Positions 9,001 to 16,585 of a stretch of 64,000 bases of DNA are shown here, one piece after another. A program made the position numbers and the translations under genes. Source of the DNA: Streptomyces paludis (lineage in GTDB: Bacteria; Actinomycetota; Actinomycetes; Streptomycetales; Streptomycetaceae). Position 1 is the first letter of the stretch. Each line of letters opens with the position of its first letter. The DNA lies in the NCBI RefSeq assembly GCF_003344965.1, contig NZ_CP031194.1, positions 5,084,001 to 5,148,000 on the forward strand. Direction: 5' to 3'. The notes below the pieces were generated by a model. The model ran no database searches. It saw nothing but the letters and a program-made list of their open reading frames with translations, and had not been told where the DNA came from.

Positions 9001-9299
9001 CCCAGCGCCACATCGGCCCCGACGGCGGCCATGGCGGCCACGGACGTCACGAGCGCCGGTGTCCCGATGGCCTGCTTGCTGAACCGCTGTGCCAGCGAGG
9101 GATGTCCGGCCGCGTCGGCGTCGAGCGCGCGCACATACGCGGCGTACTCCTCGGCGGCCCCGGCGGCCAGGGCGTCGAGCGACCCGCGCCCCCGCGCCAG
9201 CAACGCGCCGCCCTCGCTCCGCCCGCCGGAACGCCGGACTTCCTCCTCCACGGCACGCACCAACAGCCTCTCGGCCTCGGCGCGGTGGCTTTCCCGCAT
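6009..9299 (-). CDS. NB-ARC ATPase with C-terminal TPR array
   Basis: A 1,096-residue STAND-type protein. The ATG at 9299 is chosen because GGAGGG precedes it by eight bases; an upstream ATG would add eleven residues. The N-terminal 190 residues include a hydrophobic, Ala/Gly-rich hairpin (about 75-125) that could sit in a membrane. The NB-ARC part has Walker A GDPGSGRTEL, Walker B VTVVLDDA, and the GGLPLALRI motif that follows the nucleotide domain, then a winged-helix region. The C-terminal half is at least eight TPR-like repeats, many containing GEAW (for example ARGEAWTLYYLGQAL). STAND proteins switch on by ATP-driven oligomerisation after ligand binding; in bacteria they serve as regulators or phage sensors. 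No effector enzyme is visible, so the role here is open. Confidence 0.85.
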   Translation of the reverse strand: MRESHRAEAERLLVRAVEEEVRRSGGRSEGGALLARGRGSLDALAAGAAEEYAAYVRALDADAAGHPSLAQRFSKQAIGTPALVTSVAAMAAVGADVALGTATGIALGAGAVVAVAGAATTVAKVTVSHWPAAHRRAGAAGQPGGTEQLRLQWLTALEVRGIRPFLDQQRVLASATKRTAVKKPAVVPQLRGGDRSAAARRRTVLEQSFAHLPEPDGPFAGRRAELAQLTQWVQAARASTETKPTVVVLYGDPGSGRTELAVRAAHRLRDQFRGACVVDLRGGGSLEAPLSTRDALLHLLNRLGAPREQLLFREGSSPEQQVRRLSELYHQHLKGLPVTVVLDDASDPAQVRALVPERSDSLVLVTARTRLDLPADVPAWVHQLEVAALDGAGAEELLRIASGESAEAAAGPYDFQSADSVRDLCGGLPLALRIAGSSLGERTALELATDLAAYGPVGPVERALWLRYTDQNDQARRLLRRLALAGRASLGTAAAAALLATDEEEAARLLAALSRAGLIDHVRGSRYRLHDVVRAFVHARLREEEPAEERTAAQERLIRNYGELADSVIRLVDGKTSTRADLFRTAANSHGFSSLDAALRWLDDESSFITATLRHAEGVDQQAVLGLLGALCDYCLLRGDLYRLGEISELTQAVDQGLLLRSVQWRTGIAARQLGELDKARSTLTSVVGLYQEAQHDAGAARALCSLGITLHHQGNLTEASAKLREALALQAEPSLAGDRGWTMHALAAVERDRGGLAEAFALLTSALALHRESESVHGEAWAHYQLGQLFLRTGDVARAESELRAALERYDRTHDARGEAWALTQLARARLVDGEAGQAVDQLREALARHRESEDARGEAWTLYYLGQALEEDGDRDEAVRELGQARTKFSRMRDVYGLACARHHSGRVTRDQRAAQTGNLRNSGFARQLLVDSRADFHRIGVAHGEAWTCLELAIVDAGNNRPAQALQLCDDALALFTSYGDRRGADWARFLRCTLLPYASAGGVEVGSVVAEQELAELSAAGHPARESKLAESAATFAVILGRGVRLEDGWQAWDLGMVPSRHAREVMGVPVDVSADVSLRVSADVRGDVTPT

Positions 9300-9522
9300 G
9301 TGCGTTCCCTCCGCGAGCATGAGTGAGAGCACATTGTCCCGGCTGGGCGGCGCGAGCGCGAGTACGGATCGCGGCGGGGTGGGGCGGGGTACGGCGCTGC
9401 CTCCTCGAAGCCGCGCGACGAGGCGCCCCCGGGCGTTTCCGGCGGTGGGTTACTCTTCCCGGACTTTGCCAAAAACTGGGCAAGTGCCAGGTCCGGGCCT
9501 GGTTGAGTTCCTTGGGGGGAAC

Positions 9523-10404
9523 ATGTTCGAGCTGTCCGTCATCCTTCTCATAGCAGCCGTCGCGCTGTACGTCGTAGGCCGGTTCAACTCCCAGGCCAAG
9601 TGGCGGATCGGGAGTGTGTTCGCACTGCTGGGGGCGGTACTGGCGGCCGTGGTGAGCTGTGTGCACGTGGTGAGCGCGTACCAGGTGGGGGTGCCGGTGG
9701 CCTTCGGGAAGGTGGGGAAGCCCTGGGGCTCGGGCATCCATCTGAAGTCGCCGTTCACCACGGTGACGACGTTCTCGACCCGCCCGGTCGACCTGAACCT
9801 CTCCGGCAAGGAGGTCGTCGAGGTGCGTTCCTCGCAGGGCGGGGTGATGTACGCGGAGCTGACCGTCAAGTGGGCGGTGAGGCCGGACAAGGCCGTGGAG
9901 CTGTACCGGCTCGCGGGGACGGAGCAGGCGATCCAGGAGCGGCTGGTGTTCCCCGACAGCCGGGAGATCGTCCGTAACGTCTTCGCCCAGCACACCAGCG
10001 AGGAGGGCTACACCTCCGCCCGCGAGAAGATCAACGCCGAGATCGGCGACCTGATCAAGCAGCGCCTCGCACCGCGCGGCATCGCCGTGACGGCCGTGAA
10101 CCTGCGCAACGTCAAGCCCTCCGAGCAGCTCCAGGACCAGATCGACAAGAAGATCCAGCAGCAGCAGGCCACCGAACGCGCCACCGAAGCCGCCCGCACG
10201 GCAACGGCCGAGGCCGAGCGCCGCCGGATCGAGGCCGAGGGAATCGCGAAGGCGAACAAGATCCTGGAGCAGTCCCTCAGCGACAAGGTCCTCATGAACC
10301 AGTGCATCGACGCGTTCCGCGAGGCCGCGAAGGAGAACCCGGTCTACACGGTCCCGTGCGGCTCGGGCAGCGGCACACCGGTAATCGTCGGCGGCAAGAA
10401 CTGA
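9523..10404 (+). CDS. SPFH/band-7 (prohibitin-like) membrane protein
   Basis: A 293-residue protein. The ATG at 9523 follows a GGGGGG stretch. Two hydrophobic segments lie at about residues 4-20 and 32-52, followed by the band-7 domain (VGVPVAFGKVGKPWGSGIHLKSPF through the VNLRNVKPSEQLQDQID stretch) and a charged coiled coil containing QQQQATERATEAARTATAEA and RRRIEAEGIAKA. Such proteins form oligomeric membrane rings that scaffold lipid microdomains or proteases. It is the last intact core gene before the genomic island, and a GC-rich repeated GGCGCC region follows it. Confidence 0.85.
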   Translation: MFELSVILLIAAVALYVVGRFNSQAKWRIGSVFALLGAVLAAVVSCVHVVSAYQVGVPVAFGKVGKPWGSGIHLKSPFTTVTTFSTRPVDLNLSGKEVVEVRSSQGGVMYAELTVKWAVRPDKAVELYRLAGTEQAIQERLVFPDSREIVRNVFAQHTSEEGYTSAREKINAEIGDLIKQRLAPRGIAVTAVNLRNVKPSEQLQDQIDKKIQQQQATERATEAARTATAEAERRRIEAEGIAKANKILEQSLSDKVLMNQCIDAFREAAKENPVYTVPCGSGSGTPVIVGGKN

Positions 10405-10529
10405 CCCGGGCCCGAACGCCCAACCGACCACGCGGCGCCTGACCGCCGCCTGAGCGGCGCCTGACCGAGCGGCGCCGCGCGGACACCGGCGAGCCGGGCC
10501 GCCCGGCCGGCTGGGGCAGGATGGGAGGT

Positions 10530-10694
10530 ATGGCGAACCGACTGGCCCATGAGACCTCTCCCTACCTGCTCCAGCACGCCGACAACCCCGTCGACTGGTG
10601 GCCCTGGTCGCCCGAGGCGTTCGCGGAGGCGCGGCGGCGGGATGTGCCCGTGCTGCTGAGTGTGGGGTATTCGAGCTGTCACTGGTGCCAGTGA
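10530..10694 (+). pseudogene. Displaced 5' end of a DUF255 thioredoxin-like gene (left island edge)
   Basis: Fifty-four codons that match the beginning of the intact DUF255 gene at 18661: [39 protein letters not shown]. It stops one codon after the second Cys of the CxxC motif, where reading runs into a TGA made by foreign sequence. Codon use is typical of the core chromosome, so this is probably the original 5' end of the gene, cut off when the island inserted. An in-frame ATG at 10521 would add three residues. Confidence 0.85.
10677..10690. other. Left copy of the island boundary direct repeat
   Basis: TGTCACTGGTGCCA, identical to 18805-18818, covers the CHWC codons of the DUF255 gene. It is the last sequence shared by the truncated and intact copies on the left, and is the best candidate for the crossover site. 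Confidence 0.6.
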
Positions 10695-10942
10695 ACTCGC
10701 GAACCCAGTAGTCCGCAGCTCTCCCGCTATCTCAGGCACAGGGGCCCTGCGCCCGCACTCAGGACGTGGTGGCCACCTGGAGGTGGACGCGCTGCGACCG
10801 GGGGACCGCCAGCTGATCGCTGAGCTTCCGTCGTCTGAGAGCATTGCTGTAGTTAGGTTGTGGCGCCGCTGGAGCGGAGTCCACTGAGGCCAGCGCGGCC
10901 TCGCCAGACATCCAGACATGGTGTTACCGAGCGGGGGCCTAA

Positions 10943-12205
10943 ATGCCGTTGGAACGGTTCTCGCTGGAGAACTACCGCTGCTTTAGAGAGCGGCAGGAGG
11001 TGGAGCTTGGAAAGATCACCGTGGTGCTGGGTCGGAACAATGCTGGTAAGAGTGCGGTTGTCCGAGCCCTCCCGCTTCTCTCGGCCGGGGTCCGAGGGGA
11101 TTCTCCGCACCCTCTCGACTCGGATCAGATCCAGGAATTCCCTCCAACGTTCACCGATCTGATCCATGGCTCTTCGCCTCACGGGCGAATCCGCATGGGG
11201 GCATCGTTCGGTATCGAGGGTGGCAGGGTCGTCGATGCCACCGCTGAGGTCCAGAATATCGCCAACCAGGGAATCCAGTTGGTTTCCTCGTTGGAGATCT
11301 CCTGTGACTCAGAGGTTACGAATCTCACTTGGATTCCCAGTCGCGATGCCTACTCTTCGGAGAAGCGCGCGTATCTTGTCGACGGACACGAGGCAAGCGT
11401 CGGGTTCCGTGGGCTGCTGCCCGATCCTGCAGACTGGCCAGACTCCGTCGGCGGTATGCACGGAGTCACCAGGAGGATTCGAGAGGAGCTTGACGAGATC
11501 CGGTACCTGGGGCCTTTCAGGAAGAGTCCGGAGCGCTCCTTCCGATCCTCCTGCAGAGCATCGGATAGCGTCGGCTTTTGGGGTGAGAGGGCGTTGGGCA
11601 TGCTCGCCACGGATGAGATGCACGGGCGTGGCCGGCTCGCCCGCGAGGTCAATGTCCTGCTGGCAGGAATCCTGCCCGGGTGGCGCCTCGAAGTCGCCGA
11701 TGTCGGCTCGGGAATTTACGTTCCCAAGCTGCGTTCCCGGCATGATGCTGAACTCGTCGTCCACCTCGATGATGTAGGCACCGGTGTGGCCCAGTTCCTC
11801 CCGATCGTGATCCAACGGGCTGCGGACCGGGTGGATCCGCCCGTGAAGTCCGTGATCGAAATCGTGGAGGAGCCCGAGCTTCACCTCCATCCGTCCGCGC
11901 ATGCCGCGATCGCCGATCTCTATGTTGACGCCGTTCGGGGGTCACGGGTGCGATTCCTAGTGGAAACGCACAGTGAGAACTTCCTCCTCAGGCTGCGTCG
12001 GCGGGTTGCGGAGCGGAAGCTAAGCCCGGAGGAAGTGAAAGTCTACTTTGTTGAACAAGCCGATGGATCCGCTTCCTTGCGAAAGATCAAACTAGACACT
12101 CTCGGCAACCTCGACTACTGGCCTAGGGGAATCTTCGCAGAGGACTTCGAAGAGGTCCGCGCCCTCGCAGACGCGCAGGCTAATCGGATCGCTGATGCGC
12201 GTTGA
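10943..12205 (+). CDS. AAA (ABC/SMC-type) ATPase with DUF3696-like C-terminus
   Basis: A 420-residue ATPase of the AAA_15/AAA_21 group used by OLD and PARIS-type defence systems. Walker A is GRNNAGKS (residues 30-37). An ABC-signature-like segment DDVGTGVAQFLPIV comes before Walker B IEIVEEPELHLHP (ending at 317), and a switch histidine follows in VETHSENFLLRL. The last 60 residues (VKVYFVEQADG, then the LDTLGNLDYWPRGIFAEDFEEV stretch) read like a DUF3696 tail. The middle (about 70-250) is the insert domain usual in these proteins. Its end overlaps the TOPRIM-like gene by 11 bp. Likely the sensor or regulator that controls its partners. First gene of a three-gene operon. Confidence 0.88.
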   Translation: MPLERFSLENYRCFRERQEVELGKITVVLGRNNAGKSAVVRALPLLSAGVRGDSPHPLDSDQIQEFPPTFTDLIHGSSPHGRIRMGASFGIEGGRVVDATAEVQNIANQGIQLVSSLEISCDSEVTNLTWIPSRDAYSSEKRAYLVDGHEASVGFRGLLPDPADWPDSVGGMHGVTRRIREELDEIRYLGPFRKSPERSFRSSCRASDSVGFWGERALGMLATDEMHGRGRLAREVNVLLAGILPGWRLEVADVGSGIYVPKLRSRHDAELVVHLDDVGTGVAQFLPIVIQRAADRVDPPVKSVIEIVEEPELHLHPSAHAAIADLYVDAVRGSRVRFLVETHSENFLLRLRRRVAERKLSPEEVKVYFVEQADGSASLRKIKLDTLGNLDYWPRGIFAEDFEEVRALADAQANRIADAR

Positions 12206-13220
12206 GATTCCGGTTGACCTGCTGAGGGGCCGCGAGGGTGACGAGAACGCGGAGCTCGTACTGAAGCTGATCACGTTCTTCAGGGAGGCACGGCATGAGT
12301 GGGTGATATCCCCGCGCGACGTGGGCATCCTTCAAGTGTTCCTACAGCGTCACGTCCCGACCTTGGCGCAGACCTACCTGCTGCTCGCACAGAAGGCGAG
12401 CATGGCGCAGGCTTGGGCACCGCATGGTGAAAGCAACGGTGTGGTCAGGGTGGCTGGCGAGACGCTGGCGAGCGACATTCGCGATTTGGAGCAGCCGGCC
12501 GTGTTGGTTGTGGAGAACGCGTTTTATGACTGGCAGATGATCGAAGCAATCGCGCGCCTGCTGGACTGCAAGGACGTCGTTGACGCCAAGGAAAGCAGCC
12601 GCCTCGGTGTGTACAACGGTGGCGGCAAGGACGGTGCGGCCTGGCACGCTGTCGACCAAGCCGCGAAGTTCTCTAGGACCAAGCGTGTGGTTCTTGTCAT
12701 CGACAGCGATAGTTTCTACCCAGCAGACCGGACCGGGAATCACGAGAAGGCTGATGCTGCAACCTGCGGAGGCGTGAGTTCGCATGTCCTCAGCTTCCGG
12801 GAGATGGAAAACTATATTCCCAACCGGGTCTTGGCTCGACAATCGAAAAGAACTACCGGAATGTCTTCGATGGCCAAGCGCCTGGAATCCCTAAAGGCGC
12901 TTTTGCCGGAACAGCGTGCTCACTTCGACATGAAGCATGGGTTCAAGGGTAAGCCGCATCGGAGTCCTGATCAAAAGAGACGGCACACCAGGCAGGCGGG
13001 GACGACGTTTTTCGTCCCATCGCGCCACGGCGATTTGTACGACGGAGTAGCAGAGCAGGATCTTATCGTCCTTCAGGAGGGATTTGGAACGGACCTGCCG
13101 AGCTTATTCTTGCAAGAGGTGATGCGCGGCGGGATATCGGAGCGAGATCTGGATGGCCTGGGACTTGACGCGAAGCAGGAATTGCGATCGATGTTTGAAA
13201 TGATTCGGAGTGTGATCTGA
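12195..13220 (+). CDS. TOPRIM-like (DUF4435/AriB-type) putative nuclease
   Basis: A 341-residue protein I place in the TOPRIM superfamily by motif spacing. An invariant Glu lies in AVLVVENAFYD (Glu107), a DxD in VVLVIDSDSF (170-172), and an acidic end motif in SFREMENYIPN (203-210). This is the same order as in DUF4435 and OLD-type nucleases (E...DxD...diEny). The N-terminal 95 residues and C-terminal 130 residues match nothing I know; the C-terminus has basic patches around 250-275. It overlaps the ATPase gene by 11 bp and ends 2 bp before the DUF262 gene. Probable effector nuclease held in check by the ATPase. The assignment is inference and needs a profile or structure comparison. Confidence 0.65.
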   Translation: MRVEIPVDLLRGREGDENAELVLKLITFFREARHEWVISPRDVGILQVFLQRHVPTLAQTYLLLAQKASMAQAWAPHGESNGVVRVAGETLASDIRDLEQPAVLVVENAFYDWQMIEAIARLLDCKDVVDAKESSRLGVYNGGGKDGAAWHAVDQAAKFSRTKRVVLVIDSDSFYPADRTGNHEKADAATCGGVSSHVLSFREMENYIPNRVLARQSKRTTGMSSMAKRLESLKALLPEQRAHFDMKHGFKGKPHRSPDQKRRHTRQAGTTFFVPSRHGDLYDGVAEQDLIVLQEGFGTDLPSLFLQEVMRGGISERDLDGLGLDAKQELRSMFEMIRSVI

Positions 13221-13222
13221 GC

Positions 13223-14896
13223 ATGGGAGGTGTCGAGGCGTTCAAGGATATCTCCGTGGTTCCGGAGGCCTACTTTCTGGAGCAATTGCTGGAGCGGATT
13301 GCGCGGGGAGAGTTGCGTGTGCCAAAATTCCAGCGCCCGTTCTTGTGGCGTCCCGAACAGATGCTGCAACTATTTGATAGTCTGGAGCGCGGTTACCCGA
13401 TAGGGAGCTTCCTCGTCTGGGAGACGGCTCTGCCGCTTGAAAGCCTTGATAGTATCGGCGGAATCAGCATTCCTTCGCCACCGGAGGGAGTGAAAGTCGC
13501 CTACGTGTTGGACGGGCACCAGCGGCTCTCGACGCTCTTTGGGTCCCTCTACCGATCGGTCGACGCCCCACGGTCCACCCGGCAGGAGGACTGGATGTGG
13601 TGGGTCTACCGGTCGCTTGCCCGATCGGATCACGAAGGGGTGCGCTACCTGCATTGGAAGAGTGGCGAGCCGGCTCCCACTGACTACCTACCTATGAGAG
13701 CCGTGCTGAGGACTCTGGACTTCCTCGAATGCGTGCGGAAGATGTCCGATGCTACTGGCTCTCGGGAGGAGGCCGACCGCCTTATCGCGGAGAGTGAGCG
13801 CATCGCCAGGCGCGTGAAGAACTACAGGGTCCCCGTGGTGCGCATGGAGGGTGGCGATCTACACCAGTCCATCGAGGTCTTCTCCAGACTCAACAGCGGT
13901 GGCCAGGAGATGAGGCCCGATCACATGGTCTCCGCCCTGACCTACAAAGTCACGGGACCGGAGACTCTCAGCGACAAGATGGAGGAAATCAAGGGGCGGG
14001 TCGCTGCCTCGGGCTTCGGCGAAATCCCAATCATGACGATCTTCCAGACCATCCTCGCGCTCTCTGGCGAGGAGGACGTGCAGTGGGGGTCTTCCTGGGA
14101 AACGATGGCCGGCAGGGTCCCAGGCCATCTTATGACCGCCGTGAAGGACACTGAGCGGAGCTTGCAAGAGGTGGTCGCGTTTCTGCAAGGCGAGGTCGGG
14201 GTTCCGATAGGCCGCCTAGTCCCCTACAACATCCAGATCATGTTGCTCGCTGTCTTCTTCCACTTCTCCGACGAGGTGGAAGCGGAGCAACGAGCCAGAC
14301 TCCGGAACTGGTTCTGGACCACGTCGCTGGCAGGTACCTTCGCCGGAGTTGCGGCCGCTCAGGTTCGGAGATTGATCCAGCAGATGAGGGACTTCGCGCA
14401 GGGAGAGAGCGGGCTCAGCTGTCCGAGTGAGCGGGCCCGTGCCTTCCCCGACCGCTTCGACCTGCGCAGTGCGCGGGTACGTGCCTACCTCCTCTGGGAT
14501 CTGCAGGAGTTCCCGGAACGGAAGAACTTCGATGGCAGCACCGTAAACGTGCTGGAGCAGCTAGCGACAGCACACGGAGAGACCTATCGACACATCATCA
14601 CCCAGAGTGGAGTTCCGGGGGCATCCAGCCCAGCCAACCGGATCGTCATGACAACGCCGCCAGGCATGTCAATCCGGCAGGCGCTCATTCGGCTTGCGGA
14701 AGAGGGGAGGGCCAATGTCCTGGATTCACACGGGGTCAGCCTAACGTCCATTGAGCACCTCAAGGCCCACAACCACACCGCATTCATCTTCGCGCGTCAA
14801 CACGATCTGGCCGCGCGGGAGAGACAGTTCATCGAGAGCCTGGGCATTGAGTCGGCAGATAGGGAGGTAGGAGAGGCCGACATCGACACCGAATGA
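13223..14896 (+). CDS. DUF262 (GmrSD N-terminal-like) protein
   Basis: A 557-residue protein starting two bases after the TOPRIM-like gene. The N-terminal 300 residues have the DUF262 signature: VPKFQRPFLWRPEQ (33-46), the ParB-like nuclease/NTPase motif YVLDGHQRLSTL (94-105), and VFSRLNSGGQEMRPDHM (from about 217). DUF262 proteins include the GTP-using part of the GmrSD type IV restriction enzyme and BrxU. The usual DUF1524 HNH nuclease half is absent: the C-terminal 250 residues show no HNH motif. The protein therefore probably depends on its neighbours for nuclease action. Third gene of the operon; no terminator is obvious after it. Confidence 0.85.
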   Translation: MGGVEAFKDISVVPEAYFLEQLLERIARGELRVPKFQRPFLWRPEQMLQLFDSLERGYPIGSFLVWETALPLESLDSIGGISIPSPPEGVKVAYVLDGHQRLSTLFGSLYRSVDAPRSTRQEDWMWWVYRSLARSDHEGVRYLHWKSGEPAPTDYLPMRAVLRTLDFLECVRKMSDATGSREEADRLIAESERIARRVKNYRVPVVRMEGGDLHQSIEVFSRLNSGGQEMRPDHMVSALTYKVTGPETLSDKMEEIKGRVAASGFGEIPIMTIFQTILALSGEEDVQWGSSWETMAGRVPGHLMTAVKDTERSLQEVVAFLQGEVGVPIGRLVPYNIQIMLLAVFFHFSDEVEAEQRARLRNWFWTTSLAGTFAGVAAAQVRRLIQQMRDFAQGESGLSCPSERARAFPDRFDLRSARVRAYLLWDLQEFPERKNFDGSTVNVLEQLATAHGETYRHIITQSGVPGASSPANRIVMTTPPGMSIRQALIRLAEEGRANVLDSHGVSLTSIEHLKAHNHTAFIFARQHDLAARERQFIESLGIESADREVGEADIDTE

Positions 14897-14940
14897 CGAG
14901 CAGCGAGTCTAGGTTTCGCCGTCGAGAGCGCCGGCTTATA

Positions 14941-14992
14941 AGAGGCTGACGCGTATGAACCGGCTGGCTGGTGTGACCTCGTCTTGCTTGCT
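14941..14992 (+). pseudogene. Third remnant of the DUF255 5' end inside the island
   Basis: AGAGGCTG, then ATG at 14955, MNRLAGVTSSCLLG, closely follows the leader and first 14 codons of the intact gene at 18661 ([22 protein letters not shown]). Similarity then ends and reading runs to a stop. It is nearer to the right-hand copy than to the left-hand copy. It marks the boundary between the ATPase/TOPRIM/DUF262 block and the kinase block, and so suggests two insertion events. The rest of 14897-15205 holds no gene I can support. Confidence 0.75.
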
Positions 14993-15205
14993 TGGCCAAG
15001 GAGAAGTGGGACACCATCGTTGTCATCTTTGAGCCAGGCGGTTCCTCCTGAGGGCTCCGACAGACGGCCGGAATGCGGCTTCAGCGCGTGTAGAGTTTGT
15101 CCGCACCTTGCTGCTGCGCATGGGATTTGCTGTTCACCCTTTCGCCAATTTCCTGTGCCTGTCCCCAGTCGCAACTGGGGTATCCAGGCCGTCGGCGTTG
15201 TGTCA

Positions 15206-16585
15206 TCAAAAGCGACTGCGGTCTATGGCCTCCTGGATTGCGTGATGAATAGCCCTGTGGATAGCGTCGTCTTGGAGGAGTCGACCGAAATGCCTGGCGG
15301 AGCTGGGGTGCGCTTGGAGTGCGTCTGCCGCTATTTGGGCTGCGTGTCCAGAGAGCTGCCGTAGCCACGGGGCGATCTGGTTCTGTGCCTTCCACTGGTC
15401 CCAGGCTCCGTCCCAGATCAGCATGCAGCGGACGGACTCGTCGAGAAGGTCCCATGCTTCGAGCGCTGCCGCCTCCGCCACGATCTGCTGAAGCCAGAGG
15501 GCGGTCAGGTTGGCTTCGCCGAATTGGACGCGTCTGCTCCCATCCCCGTTGACCAGATTGGCGAGTGAGCCAAGGACGGTTGCGGCACGAGCGGGGCTGC
15601 TTATGAAGTGCTGGACTGCGGGCGCAGGTGGGAGGGCGGTAAGGCTTTGGAGATGCAGGTCGTAATGTCGGGGGTGTTCGACGGCCAAACCGATCACGTC
15701 CCGGACGGCGTCTCCTTCTCCTTCCTTCGCGCCCACGAGCAGGGTACGGACACGGCTTTCCAACGAAACTGAAGGACCGGCAAGCTGACTGTTTATCAAA
15801 GCCAAGAGGCTCTGAACGGTCTGCGGACGATTCTGGGGCTCCTGCTCGGTAGTTTGTCGGACAACGGTGCGCCAGGCTCCCCATTCTGGACCTGGATACA
15901 GCGGGACGTTAGGTCGGGGTCGCTCGCCGGTCAATGCCCAGGCGACCAAGCGGCCGATGCTGTAGATGTCACTCGCCGGGGATGCGTTATGCGGTGAGGT
16001 TGAGAGTTCGGGCGCGGCGAAGCCCTCGGTGCCGATGGAGGAGCGGGTGCGGTCGGGCTTTGTGGTCTGGCCACGGGGGCGTCGCACGAGGCCCCAGTCG
16101 GCGAGCATCCAGCGACCGTCGAGTAGCAGCACGTTGTAGGGCGTGATGTCACGGTGAAGCCAGTCATGCTGGTGTGCCGTTGACAGCACGTCGATGAGGC
16201 TGTTGACCAGGCCAAGGATGCGCTGAGGGTTCCGCAACTCGTTCTGGCGTTCTGCAGCAGTGGCTTCGGCGATGGGCATGACGATCCAGTCCTCGTTGGC
16301 GTTGGCGTCGAGGATCGGCATGAAGTGGGCGTGGCCTTCGAGGACCTGCGATATCTCGATCTCGCGCTTCATCCGCGCAATCGGGTCATCCAATGACGAG
16401 GTGCGGCGCTTGTACACGACGCGAGTCCGTGTTGTCTTGTGGGTGGCCAGGAAGATGTCCGCCTGGCCACCGTGCTTCCAGCGGGCAGGGTCGAGTGCAT
16501 AGTCCCTGCGTTCGCCGCGGCCGCGGCCACGGACGATCTCGTAGCCGGTGGTATCGGAACTCGATGAGAAGCTGTCAACGTTCGA
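15206..16585 (-). CDS. Protein kinase domain downstream of the TAA
   Basis: The kinase half of the split gene, taken from the codon after the TAA. Hanks-type motifs are in order: glycine loop GGQADIFLAT, ATP lysine VVYKR, alpha-C region REIEISQVLEGH, catalytic loop LHRDITPYNVLL (Asp and Asn both kept), DWG in place of DFG (LADWGLV), activation segment SSIGTEGFAAPEL, and DIYSIGRLVAWALTG. The remaining 190 residues are helical and unassigned. All catalytic residues are intact. No start codon exists upstream of the glycine loop in this frame, so independent translation would give a truncated kinase beginning at GTG 16417. Kinases with AbiJ domains are expected in phage-defence loci. Confidence 0.7.
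   Translation of the reverse strand, partial: SNVDSFSSSSDTTGYEIVRGRGRGERRDYALDPARWKHGGQADIFLATHKTTRTRVVYKRRTSSLDDPIARMKREIEISQVLEGHAHFMPILDANANEDWIVMPIAEATAAERQNELRNPQRILGLVNSLIDVLSTAHQHDWLHRDITPYNVLLLDGRWMLADWGLVRRPRGQTTKPDRTRSSIGTEGFAAPELSTSPHNASPASDIYSIGRLVAWALTGERPRPNVPLYPGPEWGAWRTVVRQTTEQEPQNRPQTVQSLLALINSQLAGPSVSLESRVRTLLVGAKEGEGDAVRDVIGLAVEHPRHYDLHLQSLTALPPAPAVQHFISSPARAATVLGSLANLVNGDGSRRVQFGEANLTALWLQQIVAEAAALEAWDLLDESVRCMLIWDGAWDQWKAQNQIAPWLRQLSGHAAQIAADALQAHPSSARHFGRLLQDDAIHRAIHHAIQEAIDRSRF

Noticed and set aside
10695..10942. Integrase or excisionase remnant at the left island edge
   Set aside because: No tyrosine- or serine-recombinase motif is seen in any frame; the only long frame here lacks a start and family features.
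15206..16417. Kinase read as an independent gene from GTG 16417
   Set aside because: This start removes the glycine loop and places the ATP lysine at residue 3, so the product could not be a normal kinase; the frame continues upstream without a break to the TAA.
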